This document shows, piece after piece, positions 8,481 to 15,755 of a stretch of DNA of 64,000 nucleotides. The notes under the pieces are model-generated. The model had not been told where the DNA came from, did not search any database, and saw only the letters and a program-made list of their open reading frames with translations. This DNA is from Lactococcus paracarnosus. GTDB lineage: Bacteria; Bacillota; Bacilli; Lactobacillales; Streptococcaceae. The number at the start of each line of letters is the position of its first letter. The stretch's first letter is position 1. A program made the position numbers and the translations under genes. The stretch is from positions 372,001 to 436,000 of the forward strand of contig NZ_CP017195.1 of the NCBI RefSeq assembly GCF_006770285.1, given 5' to 3'.

Positions 8481-10094
8481 ATGGTTATGTGGAATAATTT
8501 ACCTAAAAGTCAAAAACAATACTATCAAAAATTGATATTAAGCTTCGCTAGCCTTAGTGAAGCTTTTTCGCAGAAGGCAGAGTCAGAAGGGGACACAGAA
8601 AACAACACGCAATCTAAAGTTGCACCAATCGTAAATTCTAAATTTCAAGAAACTGTTTTTCAACGTAGCTTTGGAGCTTATGGTGAAGATATCGGAAACA
8701 CCTCTTACGATGCTTCTGTAATTGTAGATGAACACCATAAATATCTCGTTGGTTTAAAATCGTTTGGTATCGGTTCAGGAGACCAAAAAATCGCTCAGTT
8801 CAAACGTCCTCAAACAGAACTTGGATGGCGAAGAAAATTTAATGAGATAACAGAGAATGCAAGAGGATTAGAATCAAAAACTGAAATAGACAAGATCAAC
8901 GAAGACTTGTATCGGTATTTAGCAATCGAAATATCAAAACTTAGAAATCAGAGAATTGCTTCATCCAAAGAAAATTTAAGAGGGTTTACAATTAATGACG
9001 AGACCTACATCGAAGCCGTTTATCACTTTCTAATGCCTTCAAAAAAAGAAAATCCTCTTCAAATATTTGTAGGTGAAGTCCCCTATTATGATATTGACAT
9101 TGACAATATCGTTATCGAAGGATGCACAAGTGCAAAAAAACCGATGAATTTCAAATTTTATGACGGAAGACATCATTATAAATACACCGAAGCAGACAGC
9201 CAGCTACTAATGACCTTTGATAAAACTCCCTTAGATATCTGGGATGTCCATTATGTCGAAGATCCCTTTAGTATTTTTGCAGAAATAGGTAATGCATCAA
9301 AAGAAATAGAGCAAATCCAGGCAGAAAATCAACTCCAGATTGTAGATTCTATTTCATGGAAAATAAACCTTCAGCCCGTATCTGGCTTTAATCAGTTTAT
9401 GGGGCTTCCTAAAAATTCCACTGGCTCAATACAATCTTTTATAAATACTATAAATAAAGACTTTTCAGATGAAACTGGAATTTCTGAATTAGTTGAAGCT
9501 CTCACTAGTTTCAAAGAAACTTATCATAGCAAATCTAGCTTCGAAAAATATTCAACTCGTAAGGATATAATGAATCTGTGTATAAGCTTCGTAAATTTTG
9601 AAAATGTCATAAATAACGATGGAATATCTTTAAGAATCCCTTCATATCCCTTAGTAGATTTAGCAATAAAATATCTATTTCGTTCACCCAATGAAATATA
9701 TATTCCAATCCCAAACTCAAAAACCTTTCACAATACCCACCCTAATTTTTTTGGCACAGGTTTTGGAATTTTAAATGGATCTACTTTTGAACTTCCTTTG
9801 AGCGAAAGGCAATTCAAACTAGAATTTTTACCTTCACACACAATTGTAGATGCACAAATCACCCAAGAAAACGGCAAAGCTATTCAATCTTCAGGTAATC
9901 AAGATATTTTAGGAAACTGGATTCTTCAAAAAATATTTCAATTACCCGAATTTACACCATTAACAGATGAGCGCCTAATAGAAATGGAGTTGAACGGAAT
10001 ACGTTTAACCAAATTTTCAGATTTAGATAATCATATTGGATTAGAGTTCATTTGGATTGATGATGATAATCTCCCATCAGATTATTGGAATTAA
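8481..10094 (+). CDS. Putative type II restriction endonuclease, partner of the methyltransferase
   Basis: The 537-residue protein begins 17 bases after the methyltransferase stop, with GGAGG at 8470-8474, so it is co-transcribed. I do not recognise the family with certainty. A PD-(D/E)XK-like core is suggested by FQETVFQRSFG (Glu57), TSYDASVIVDE (Asp77) and YLVGLKSFGIG (Lys93). The usual acidic residue two before the Lys is Gly91, so the active site would be a variant. There are no membrane segments or signal peptide. Position next to a solitary C5-methylase makes a cognate nuclease the best explanation; an unrelated accessory protein is possible. Confidence 0.6.
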   Translation: MVMWNNLPKSQKQYYQKLILSFASLSEAFSQKAESEGDTENNTQSKVAPIVNSKFQETVFQRSFGAYGEDIGNTSYDASVIVDEHHKYLVGLKSFGIGSGDQKIAQFKRPQTELGWRRKFNEITENARGLESKTEIDKINEDLYRYLAIEISKLRNQRIASSKENLRGFTINDETYIEAVYHFLMPSKKENPLQIFVGEVPYYDIDIDNIVIEGCTSAKKPMNFKFYDGRHHYKYTEADSQLLMTFDKTPLDIWDVHYVEDPFSIFAEIGNASKEIEQIQAENQLQIVDSISWKINLQPVSGFNQFMGLPKNSTGSIQSFINTINKDFSDETGISELVEALTSFKETYHSKSSFEKYSTRKDIMNLCISFVNFENVINNDGISLRIPSYPLVDLAIKYLFRSPNEIYIPIPNSKTFHNTHPNFFGTGFGILNGSTFELPLSERQFKLEFLPSHTIVDAQITQENGKAIQSSGNQDILGNWILQKIFQLPEFTPLTDERLIEMELNGIRLTKFSDLDNHIGLEFIWIDDDNLPSDYWN

Positions 10095-10105
10095 CCATTC
10101 ATTTC

Positions 10106-10128
10106 GTCCACTTATGAAGTGGACTTTT
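10106..10128 (+). terminator. Terminator of the restriction-modification operon
   Basis: GTCCACTT and AAGTGGAC form an 8-bp perfect stem around a 3-base loop, followed by TTTTCTTT. Confidence 0.85.
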
Positions 10129-10169
10129 CTTTGTACATTTGATAAACTATTATGAGCGAGGTCAAACTA

Positions 10170-10550
10170 ATGAAAAAACTAAGTATACGTTTAGCCCAGA
10201 GTACTAAAAATGATATTAATGACTTAAAACAAATTTTAGAAGATGAAAATCACGGTGACCGACAATTCACTAATGGGGATGTCGTCAATCAAGCCTACCG
10301 CGATATTGAAACATTCGATGATTGGGAAAAGGTCATTTTAGAATATAAAAACAACACTCAAAAAGGTTTTATTCCCAAAGAAGAGCCCGAATTAAAAACA
10401 AATTTGACAATAAGCAACGATGCCTATAACGGCTTCCAGAAAATAAAAGCAGAGTTAAGCAAATACATAAAAGGGCGAATATACATATCCTTTGTTATAA
10501 AAATGATAGTACGTGCTTCTAGGCTAATGAGGCAAAATAAATTAAATTGA
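10170..10550 (+). CDS. Hypothetical protein of the mobile element
   Basis: The 126-residue protein is charged and soluble, starts MKKLSIRLAQSTKNDINDLKQ and ends in a basic tail (RASRLMRQNK). I favour the ATG at 10170, spaced from GAGG at 10159-10162, over the in-frame ATG at 10152. It has two similar segments, each with an SIRLAQ- or LTISND-like strand followed by helices, which could be ribbon-helix-helix-like DNA-binding folds; this is weak inference. It is flanked by terminators, so it forms its own unit just upstream of a promoter carrying a direct repeat. Confidence 0.5.
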   Translation: MKKLSIRLAQSTKNDINDLKQILEDENHGDRQFTNGDVVNQAYRDIETFDDWEKVILEYKNNTQKGFIPKEEPELKTNLTISNDAYNGFQKIKAELSKYIKGRIYISFVIKMIVRASRLMRQNKLN

Positions 10551-10571
10551 GAGATAGCTTCTCTCTTTTTT
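10549..10571 (+). terminator. Terminator after the 126-residue hypothetical gene
   Basis: GAGAG and CTCTC form a short stem followed by seven T residues. Confidence 0.65.
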
Positions 10572-10591
10572 TATATTTTCCATTTTGTACC

Positions 10592-10620
10592 TTGACAAGA
10601 GGGACAAAATTCGTTACAAT
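10592..10620 (+). promoter_or_regulatory. Promoter of the transfer/replication genes of the element
   Basis: A perfect TTGACA and TACAAT lie 17 bases apart. The 12-base unit AGAGGGACAAAA occurs in the spacer (10598-10609) and again downstream of the -10 (10636-10647). The copies are 38 bases apart, so they would lie near the same face of the helix if 10.5 bp per turn is assumed. This is the layout of an operator pair. Confidence 0.75.
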
Positions 10621-10690
10621 AAATTAACCTCTCATAGAGGGACAAAAGAAAGGAAGAATCTTTTAACGTTTATGGACGTTAATTTTAGAT

Positions 10691-11269
10691 TTGTGGTATT
10701 TACTAATGCCTAAAGTTCACAAGTTACATAGAAACTCCGAAAATCCAGAAGTACAAAAAACAATCAATATAGTTGAAATGTACGGAATACTCATTTTTGT
10801 GATTTCTACGCTCTTACAATTTCTGATTATTCCCCGAAATTTTTTCTCCATCATTCAACCCTTATTGTTCTTGTTGAAACCATTCTTACCAATCATTATC
10901 ATAATTGCGTTTATGACTACATCAACAATAATAACAATAGACTGGTTAAAATCCCCAAGAAGCCCTATTCTGAAAATTAGGATTAAACACCAACTAAAGA
11001 TATTTGCAGATGAGTTTATTCCTGAAGGAGTTGAAATCCAATACTTGGTCCATAACAACTATAAAGAATCTGCCGATAAAATAAGAGTAATTTTGTATTC
11101 AAACGGCTACCTTGAAGAAAGTGAACCTGCTCGAATCGGTCGCAAACTTTCTGAATGGTTCAATATTCCGCTTAGAAGCTGGATTGAGGACGAACAAATC
11201 ACTGGGCATTACGTGTTTGACCTTAGCTACCGAAAGCCAATACGACAGGAGGTTAATTTTGACATTTAA
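10691..11269 (+). CDS. Membrane protein, N-terminal half of a TcpA-like coupling protein
   Basis: The 192-residue protein has two membrane helices (around 30-50 and 58-82, rich in Ile/Leu/Phe) and then a soluble domain. Its size and topology match the membrane anchor and linker of Tn916 Orf21-type TcpA proteins, and the ATPase part follows at once in another frame with an 11-base overlap. The listed start is TTG 10691; ATG 10706 (MPKVHKL) is also possible. A short leader ORF at 10672-10713 (13 codons) overlaps the start and could affect translation. Together the two ORFs give about 450 residues, close to a full TcpA. Confidence 0.55.
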   Translation: MWYLLMPKVHKLHRNSENPEVQKTINIVEMYGILIFVISTLLQFLIIPRNFFSIIQPLLFLLKPFLPIIIIIAFMTTSTIITIDWLKSPRSPILKIRIKHQLKIFADEFIPEGVEIQYLVHNNYKESADKIRVILYSNGYLEESEPARIGRKLSEWFNIPLRSWIEDEQITGHYVFDLSYRKPIRQEVNFDI

Positions 11270-12032
11270 ACTCTCTGATGAATTAGATATTGACGAATTT
11301 CACGTCTATCTTACTGGAGCCAGTGGGGTAGGCAAGACGGCCTTGACATATCTTCGAATCCTGACCTCAGCGCGTGACATTTTCATTATACAAAACGATG
11401 GATATAAAAATTTGAGGGTCATAGATCCAAAAGGCGGTTCGTTATTTAGCCTCCGTCATTCAGTTCCAAACAATGGTTCCAAAACATTTGCAAACTCTCC
11501 GGAAAGTGCTTTAGCGCTACTTAACGATTTCTATGAAGAAATTACTAAACGAGGAAAGCTCCTCGATAATGCAAGTCTTAGACTCGACGCAGATTATCAT
11601 ACTTTAGGTTTACCTCCGTGCTGGTTATTCTTTGATGAATATATCGACCTCATTGAGCAAGCTAGAATAATAGATAAGAAGATCGCTAACGAGATAACCA
11701 GTCTGCTCGTACGTTGCATTACTAAAGGTAGGCAACTTGGCTGTTTTTTATGGATAACGGCAATGCGCGCGGATACGGCTTACCTTCCTGGTCTTATACG
11801 TTCCACCATGATTAATATTGCACTTGCCACCAAGGGTAGAGAAATAGACCCAGATAATGCACGCATGATGTTCGGAACAACAGATTTAGAAAAGCCATCA
11901 CCGCATACTAAATATTATGGTTATGTCAAGGGAGAATCTGGAAAACCAACCTTATTCCTCACTCCTAGACTTGCAGATAATGTCGATATTCGCAAAATAC
12001 TCGCCCACTATATGAAAGGGGAATATTTATGA
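11259..12032 (+). CDS. FtsK/SpoIIIE-type ATPase, C-terminal half of a TcpA-like coupling protein
   Basis: The 258-residue protein has Walker A GASGVGKT (20-27), a Walker B-like CWLFFDEYIDL (about 120-130) and RCITKGRQLGCFLWITAMRAD, typical of FtsK-like DNA translocases of integrative elements. I place the start at TTG 11259 because AGGAGG at 11247-11252 lies six bases before it; the open frame reaches further upstream but without a ribosome site. It would couple element DNA to a transfer channel or assist replication. It overlaps the membrane ORF by 11 bases. Confidence 0.8.
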   Translation: MTFKLSDELDIDEFHVYLTGASGVGKTALTYLRILTSARDIFIIQNDGYKNLRVIDPKGGSLFSLRHSVPNNGSKTFANSPESALALLNDFYEEITKRGKLLDNASLRLDADYHTLGLPPCWLFFDEYIDLIEQARIIDKKIANEITSLLVRCITKGRQLGCFLWITAMRADTAYLPGLIRSTMINIALATKGREIDPDNARMMFGTTDLEKPSPHTKYYGYVKGESGKPTLFLTPRLADNVDIRKILAHYMKGEYL

Positions 12033-12217
12033 AACAATTAACGTTCCTCTTCGAAGATGACGATAGCGTTCAAATCATAAGCAATGACACAAAGCGCCTG
12101 CAAAGATGGCTTGATTCAGGCTATTGTCACTCACCTGAACGTGTTAAAGGTGGATATCGTGTAACCGTCTCTAATAATTGGAATTATCGTTCCACGTTTA
12201 GAAAAAAGAAAATCTAA
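12029..12217 (+). CDS. Small hypothetical protein
   Basis: The 62-residue protein overlaps the ATPase gene by four bases (ATGA), so it is probably translated by coupling. It is acidic at the start (FLFEDDDSV) and basic and aromatic at the end (NNWNYRSTFRKKK). No family is recognised. Confidence 0.6.
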   Translation: MKQLTFLFEDDDSVQIISNDTKRLQRWLDSGYCHSPERVKGGYRVTVSNNWNYRSTFRKKKI

Positions 12218-12235
12218 TTGTATCAATAATCTGAA

Positions 12236-12315
12236 CAAGAAAACTGATAAAGTGAATTTGGGGGCTGTGGAGGTTTCCTCCAACAGTCCACTGAATTCAT
12301 GATTTGGTTTTCTTG
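12236..12315. other. Long imperfect hairpin, candidate single-strand origin
   Basis: The 80-base segment folds on itself: CAAGAAAAC (12236-12244) with GTTTTCTTG (12307-12315), TGAATT with AATTCA, CTGT with ACAG, and GGAGG-TTT-CCTCC at the tip. It is non-coding, AT-rich at the base, and lies between the coupling-protein genes and the replication initiator. Single-strand origins of rolling-circle replicons are long imperfect hairpins of this kind. It has no T-run, so it is not a normal terminator. An origin-of-transfer role is an alternative. Confidence 0.5.
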
Positions 12316-12407
12316 TATGGATTAAATTGATATGCTTAGATTTTCCAATCACTAAAAATTTATGTCCAAGACCTGAACGACAATAAAAGCTGAGAAAGGA
12401 GCATTAT

Positions 12408-12680
12408 ATGGCATCACAAACACTTGCTGTTATTGGTATCAGTAATAAAAAAGAAAAAGGCTGGCTGAAATTAGCCACTCTTAATGGAACTTCTTGGTCT
12501 GACCTCGGTGCACACTTTGACAAAATCAAATTCGGTGGAACTTTTAATGAAGCTGGTATTTATGAAATTGATTTCGAAAACACTGCGGAATTTGGTGCAA
12601 TGGCCGCTTACTCAGTCACTACCGCAAACAAAATTGCATCTTTTTCTGAACTTGTTGCTCTAGCATTATCCGAAGAGTAA
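12408..12680 (+). CDS. Small hypothetical protein of the element
   Basis: The 90-residue protein (MASQTLAVIGIS...SELVALALSEE) has a good ribosome site, AAAGGAG, at 12393-12399. It is probably soluble, with alternating beta-like segments (YEIDFENTAEFG) and no cysteine. Its family is not recognised. It lies between the candidate hairpin origin and the structured region ahead of the initiator. Confidence 0.6.
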   Translation: MASQTLAVIGISNKKEKGWLKLATLNGTSWSDLGAHFDKIKFGGTFNEAGIYEIDFENTAEFGAMAAYSVTTANKIASFSELVALALSEE

Positions 12681-12846
12681 CCATCTGTATAATACCGGCA
12701 CGGCTTGACCGTGTAGGAGCGGAGCGGGCTTTATTGCGCTGGTTTACTTGGCGAGCAAGAGAAATCTGGTTCGTCAAAATAAACTAATGAATAGTACCCA
12801 ATCCCCCCCTGCACGCACTGTGTGCAATTTTTAGAAAGCAAAAACA
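12681..12846 (+). other. Candidate nic/double-strand origin region ahead of the Rep gene
   Basis: This is a GC-rich island in AT-rich DNA. It contains GGCACGGCTTGACCGTG, GGAGCGGAGCGGGC, then CCCCCC at 12803-12808 followed by a hairpin TGCACGCACTGTGTGCA (12810-12826) and ATTTTT. A C-run beside a small hairpin resembles nick regions used by Rep_trans/MobT-type initiators. The hairpin plus T-run could equally be a terminator. No exact match to a known nic site was established. Confidence 0.4.
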
Positions 12847-13938
12847 ATGACAGAAAACAGCGAAAATCGGGCTACCTCTAATAGCCCGATAACTATACAT
12901 GAAATGTCCTCCAATGAACAATCTTATTCTAAATTTCAAGAGGAAGTTTCTTTCAAATATGGATTTGTTGGTTTAAAACTTGATAAGTTGAGCCTGACAG
13001 CACGAATTGACGAAGAGCTTCATAATCAAATTTTAACTGGTGAATTCAAGCTTTATGATGTTTATGGGATAAAAGAACCAAATCTAACACCAAACGGAGA
13101 GCTTGCAAGCTACAAAGGACAATTTTTCTATAACGAGAAAGAAAATTGGTATGTGGAATATACTCCGATTTCTTCAATTAAAATGAACAAACGTCCACTT
13201 AAAATTGAGTTTACTCCTTCAAAAGTATCAAAAGAGCACTTTTTAACTGTATTCAATTTACTTCTTCCACATTTATCTGATATAGCTTGTAGTACATTCC
13301 ACTTAGCCTATGACTTTGAACGTGATTTATCAACATTAAAAGTCAATTGGCCTAAAGCAATGTATCGCCCTATCTATAAAGGTATAAAGCTTGAAACCAT
13401 GGACTTTGGTGCTCCTAAGGGTAATTATCACATCACAAATTACAACAAACTAAAAGAACGAGCAGACCAAGGAGACTCTGCTGAAATTGAAATTTATCAG
13501 CAGTATGAAAATCTCTGGAGAATTGAGTATAAATTTTATAACGAAGGTAACATTAAAAAAGAGCTGAAAAACGGATTACCTTTTTTAGCTAAAATTCCTG
13601 TATTTATTGAAAACTTAGAGGGTTTAGAATTTCAAAATCTCGGGGTTAATGAAAAAATTGCACTTTTTGCAATGAAAAATAAGCCCGAATTATTTGCTGG
13701 TTCAGATGATAGAACAATTAGGAAATACAAAAAACTTGCTGAAAGCATTGCCGAAGTGAACCTCAACGTATTCTTTCAAAATGCATTAGACTACACAGAA
13801 GTTTTTAATCAAGAACCTGCTAGGGTAAACTTCTTTGATTTTATTAAAAAACTTTTGGCTGGACAAATTCCACAAATTGAAAAAGAGCTATCAACTCGTA
13901 CTTTGGACGGTCAGAGTGATAACTCAATTATTGAGTAA
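12847..13938 (+). CDS. Replication initiation protein, Rep_trans-like (relaxase-type)
   Basis: The 363-residue protein has features in the order seen in rolling-circle Rep_trans initiators: a beta strand CSTFHLAYDFERDL where the family has its RxDxAxD motif, then YHITNYNKLKERAD (Y-N-K helix) and LWRIEYKFYNEG (R-I-E-Y strand). The assignment rests on motif order and context, as no single diagnostic motif is perfect. The ribosome site is weak (AGAAAG). It would nick one strand in the adjacent origin to start replication or mobilization of the circular form. Confidence 0.65.
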   Translation: MTENSENRATSNSPITIHEMSSNEQSYSKFQEEVSFKYGFVGLKLDKLSLTARIDEELHNQILTGEFKLYDVYGIKEPNLTPNGELASYKGQFFYNEKENWYVEYTPISSIKMNKRPLKIEFTPSKVSKEHFLTVFNLLLPHLSDIACSTFHLAYDFERDLSTLKVNWPKAMYRPIYKGIKLETMDFGAPKGNYHITNYNKLKERADQGDSAEIEIYQQYENLWRIEYKFYNEGNIKKELKNGLPFLAKIPVFIENLEGLEFQNLGVNEKIALFAMKNKPELFAGSDDRTIRKYKKLAESIAEVNLNVFFQNALDYTEVFNQEPARVNFFDFIKKLLAGQIPQIEKELSTRTLDGQSDNSIIE

Positions 13939-13950
13939 CCCAAAAGGTTA

Positions 13951-13984
13951 CTCCTTCATTATAGCATGATTCATGCAGAAGGAG
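13951..13984 (+). promoter_or_regulatory. Hairpin that sequesters the ribosome site of the DUF3173 gene
   Basis: CTCCTTC (13951-13957) is complementary to GAAGGAG (13978-13984), which contains the Shine-Dalgarno of the next gene. Inside it GCATG pairs with CATGC. There is no following T-run, so translational control is more likely than termination. Confidence 0.55.
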
Positions 13985-13988
13985 AAAA

Positions 13989-14222
13989 ATGATTCAAAAT
14001 ATTACTAAATCTGATATTATGATTTTAACTGGATATTCAAAAAACCAAGCACAAAATATCTTACGAAAGGCCAAGGCTTCCATGGTCTCTGAGGGATTTG
14101 TTTGGTATTCTAACAAACGCGTTTCACGTGTTCCGATTCAAGCTGTAGAAGCTATTCTGGGTTACAAATTGGACATGGAAAATGTTATAATTAATGATGT
14201 ATCTACTGGTACAGCGTTATGA
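13989..14222 (+). CDS. DUF3173 protein, probable excisionase/recombination directionality factor
   Basis: The 77-residue protein has the DUF3173 pattern ITKSDIMILTGYSKNQAQNILRKAK and GFVWYSNKRVSRVPIQAVEAILG. These small helix-turn-helix proteins sit directly before tyrosine integrases in streptococcal and lactococcal integrative elements, and are thought to favour excision. Its stop overlaps the integrase start (ATGA), so both are made from one message whose first ribosome site lies in a hairpin. Confidence 0.85.
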   Translation: MIQNITKSDIMILTGYSKNQAQNILRKAKASMVSEGFVWYSNKRVSRVPIQAVEAILGYKLDMENVIINDVSTGTAL

Positions 14223-15373
14223 CAGTTTCTAAATATGGAAAAGGTCTTTGGAAAATTGATGTTTCCGATGGATATGATGAACTAACAGGCGAACGCAAAA
14301 GAATCCGTAAAACAGGTTTTACTTCTAAAAAGCAAGCTGAGGAATACGAAGCTCACATCAAACTTTTTGAATTACGTGAACTAAAACCTAAGCAAAAAAT
14401 TTCTATTGAATATCTCTATTCTTTAGTAAAAACTGAAGATGAAATCCGTGGAAACTCACAATCTACCAAAGATACACAAGATTCTTATTATCGTGTTTAC
14501 GTTTCAAAGTTCTTTGCTAAAGCAAATATGCGAACTTTGACCGTACTTGATATTAAAAAGTTTCGTGAATGGCTTCAAGAACAACCTAGCGTTAAAGGTG
14601 GTAAGCTTACTAACAAAAATATCAATCGTCAAATGATATTTTTACATAAACTGTTTGATATTTCTATTTTACACCAGATTCGTTCTGATAATCCGTGCCA
14701 ACTTAAAGCATTACCCGAAAAGTACGTAGAAATGAAATACTATACACCCGAACAGTTCAAACGCTTTATAGCCCTAATTGACCCAATAGACGAATTTCGA
14801 TATAAGTTATTCTTTGAGATTTTAATGTTTACTGGTGCTCGAAGTGGCGAAGCTTTAGCTTTAACTTGGGAGGTAGTAAATCTTGATGAAGGTTATATCA
14901 ATATTAAAAGCTCTGCTCATTATCGCAAAAAGAAAGTAACTATTGGGGCAACAAAAACAACGCAGTCTGTTCGAAGGATTTATATCCATAAATCATTTGT
15001 TGATGAGTTGAGAGCTTGGAAAACTAAGCAGTTTAAACTTCTTGAAAAGTATGTTGATAAACCTGAAACTCTTCAAATTTATCAGACTACTCCTGAAATT
15101 GTTACACACCCACAAATTACAGGTTTTAGACACGATAAACTTAAAAAGCGTATGCCTGATGACTTACCGTTAATCAGAAATCATGATTTCCGACATTCTC
15201 ACGCCGCTTTTTTAATCAGCCAAGGTCTGAGAAATGGAGAAGGCAAAGATTATCTATTTTTTACGCTAATGAAACGGCTTGGGCACTCTTCCATCACTAC
15301 AACTGTAAATACTTACAGCCATCTCTTTCCATCACAACAAAAGGAAATTGCAAGCGCATTTGATGACTTTTAA
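14219..15373 (+). CDS. int: Tyrosine recombinase (integrase) of the element
   Basis: The 384-residue integrase has an N-terminal AP2-like/arm-binding domain (VSKYGKGLWKIDVSDGYDE), a core-binding SAM-like domain (about 65-165) and the catalytic domain with Arg208 (FTGARSGEAL), Lys246, His322 and Arg325 (HDFRHSHAAFLI), His356 (RLGHSSITTT) and Tyr366 (NTYSHLF). All catalytic residues are present. It should integrate at, and excise from, the 20-bp core at the ybaB start. It ends 79 bases from attR. Confidence 0.95.
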   Translation: MTVSKYGKGLWKIDVSDGYDELTGERKRIRKTGFTSKKQAEEYEAHIKLFELRELKPKQKISIEYLYSLVKTEDEIRGNSQSTKDTQDSYYRVYVSKFFAKANMRTLTVLDIKKFREWLQEQPSVKGGKLTNKNINRQMIFLHKLFDISILHQIRSDNPCQLKALPEKYVEMKYYTPEQFKRFIALIDPIDEFRYKLFFEILMFTGARSGEALALTWEVVNLDEGYINIKSSAHYRKKKVTIGATKTTQSVRRIYIHKSFVDELRAWKTKQFKLLEKYVDKPETLQIYQTTPEIVTHPQITGFRHDKLKKRMPDDLPLIRNHDFRHSHAAFLISQGLRNGEGKDYLFFTLMKRLGHSSITTTVNTYSHLFPSQQKEIASAFDDF

Positions 15374-15382
15374 AAATAAAGT

Positions 15383-15401
15383 GGTCAAAATTGGTCAAAT
15401 T
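15383..15401 (+). repeat. Putative integrase arm-binding site, right end
   Basis: GGTCAAAATTGGTCAAATT matches the left-end block 6936-6955 except for one base. It lies between the integrase stop and attR. The same short stretch includes TATAAA near 15429 and AAAGGA at 15435-15440, which now serve ybaB. Confidence 0.6.
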
Positions 15402-15452
15402 GTTAAATAAAAAAGGCTGAAATGCCGTATAAATAAAGGAAATAGGTACATT

Positions 15453-15472
15453 ACTATGATGAATATGCAAAA
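15453..15472 (+). repeat. attR core repeat
   Basis: This is the right copy of the 20-bp repeat. It contains the current start codon of ybaB, so integration leaves the ybaB reading frame intact. Confidence 0.9.
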
Positions 15473-15755
15473 AATGATGAAACAAGCCCAAGATTTACAA
15501 AAGAATATGAAGGTTGCCCAAGCTGATATCGAAGCGACGACTTTTTATGGGACATCTGCCCAAGACTTGGTAAACGTTGCTTTCACAGGTGATCGCAAGA
15601 TGACAAATATCGATATCGCGATAGATTTAATCGATCCAGAAGATCCAGAAACTTTGTCAGACATGATCGCCCAAGCTGTCAACAGCGCCTTGGTTGACAT
15701 CGATAAAACGACCGAACAAAAGCTTGGCAAATTTACAAAAGGCTTGCCATTTTGA
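15456..15755 (+). CDS. ybaB: YbaB/EbfC family nucleoid-associated protein
   Basis: The 99-residue protein has the family pattern MMNMQKMMKQAQDLQKNMKVAQADIEA, a basic coiled N-terminal helix, and the C-terminal block IDPEDPETLSDMIAQAVNSAL. These small dimers bind DNA, often next to dnaX-recR in other genera. Here the gene is the integration target: its first codons come from attR and its ribosome site AAAGGA from the element. It overlaps the next gene by four bases. Confidence 0.92.
   Translation: MMNMQKMMKQAQDLQKNMKVAQADIEATTFYGTSAQDLVNVAFTGDRKMTNIDIAIDLIDPEDPETLSDMIAQAVNSALVDIDKTTEQKLGKFTKGLPF

Larger units (their letters stand above)
6812..15472. mobile_element. Integrated mobile element (IME-like) inserted in the 5' end of ybaB
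   Basis: A perfect 20-bp repeat, ACTATGATGAATATGCAAAA, bounds an 8.64-kb insert. The content is typical of a small integrative mobilizable element: a DUF3173 protein and tyrosine integrase at the right end, a Rep_trans-like initiator, a TcpA/FtsK-like coupling ATPase in two ORFs, candidate origin structures, and a restriction-modification pair as cargo. No VirB4, VirB6, CwlT or other conjugation-pore genes are present, so transfer would depend on a helper. Integration splits ybaB at its start codon, but the right repeat restores codons 1-5 of the gene. Confidence 0.9.

Noticed and set aside
6812-15472. Full self-transmissible conjugative element (Tn916/ICESt-like)
   Set aside because: No VirB4-, VirB6-, VirB8- or CwlT-like genes are present; only a coupling protein, an initiator and an integrase are found.
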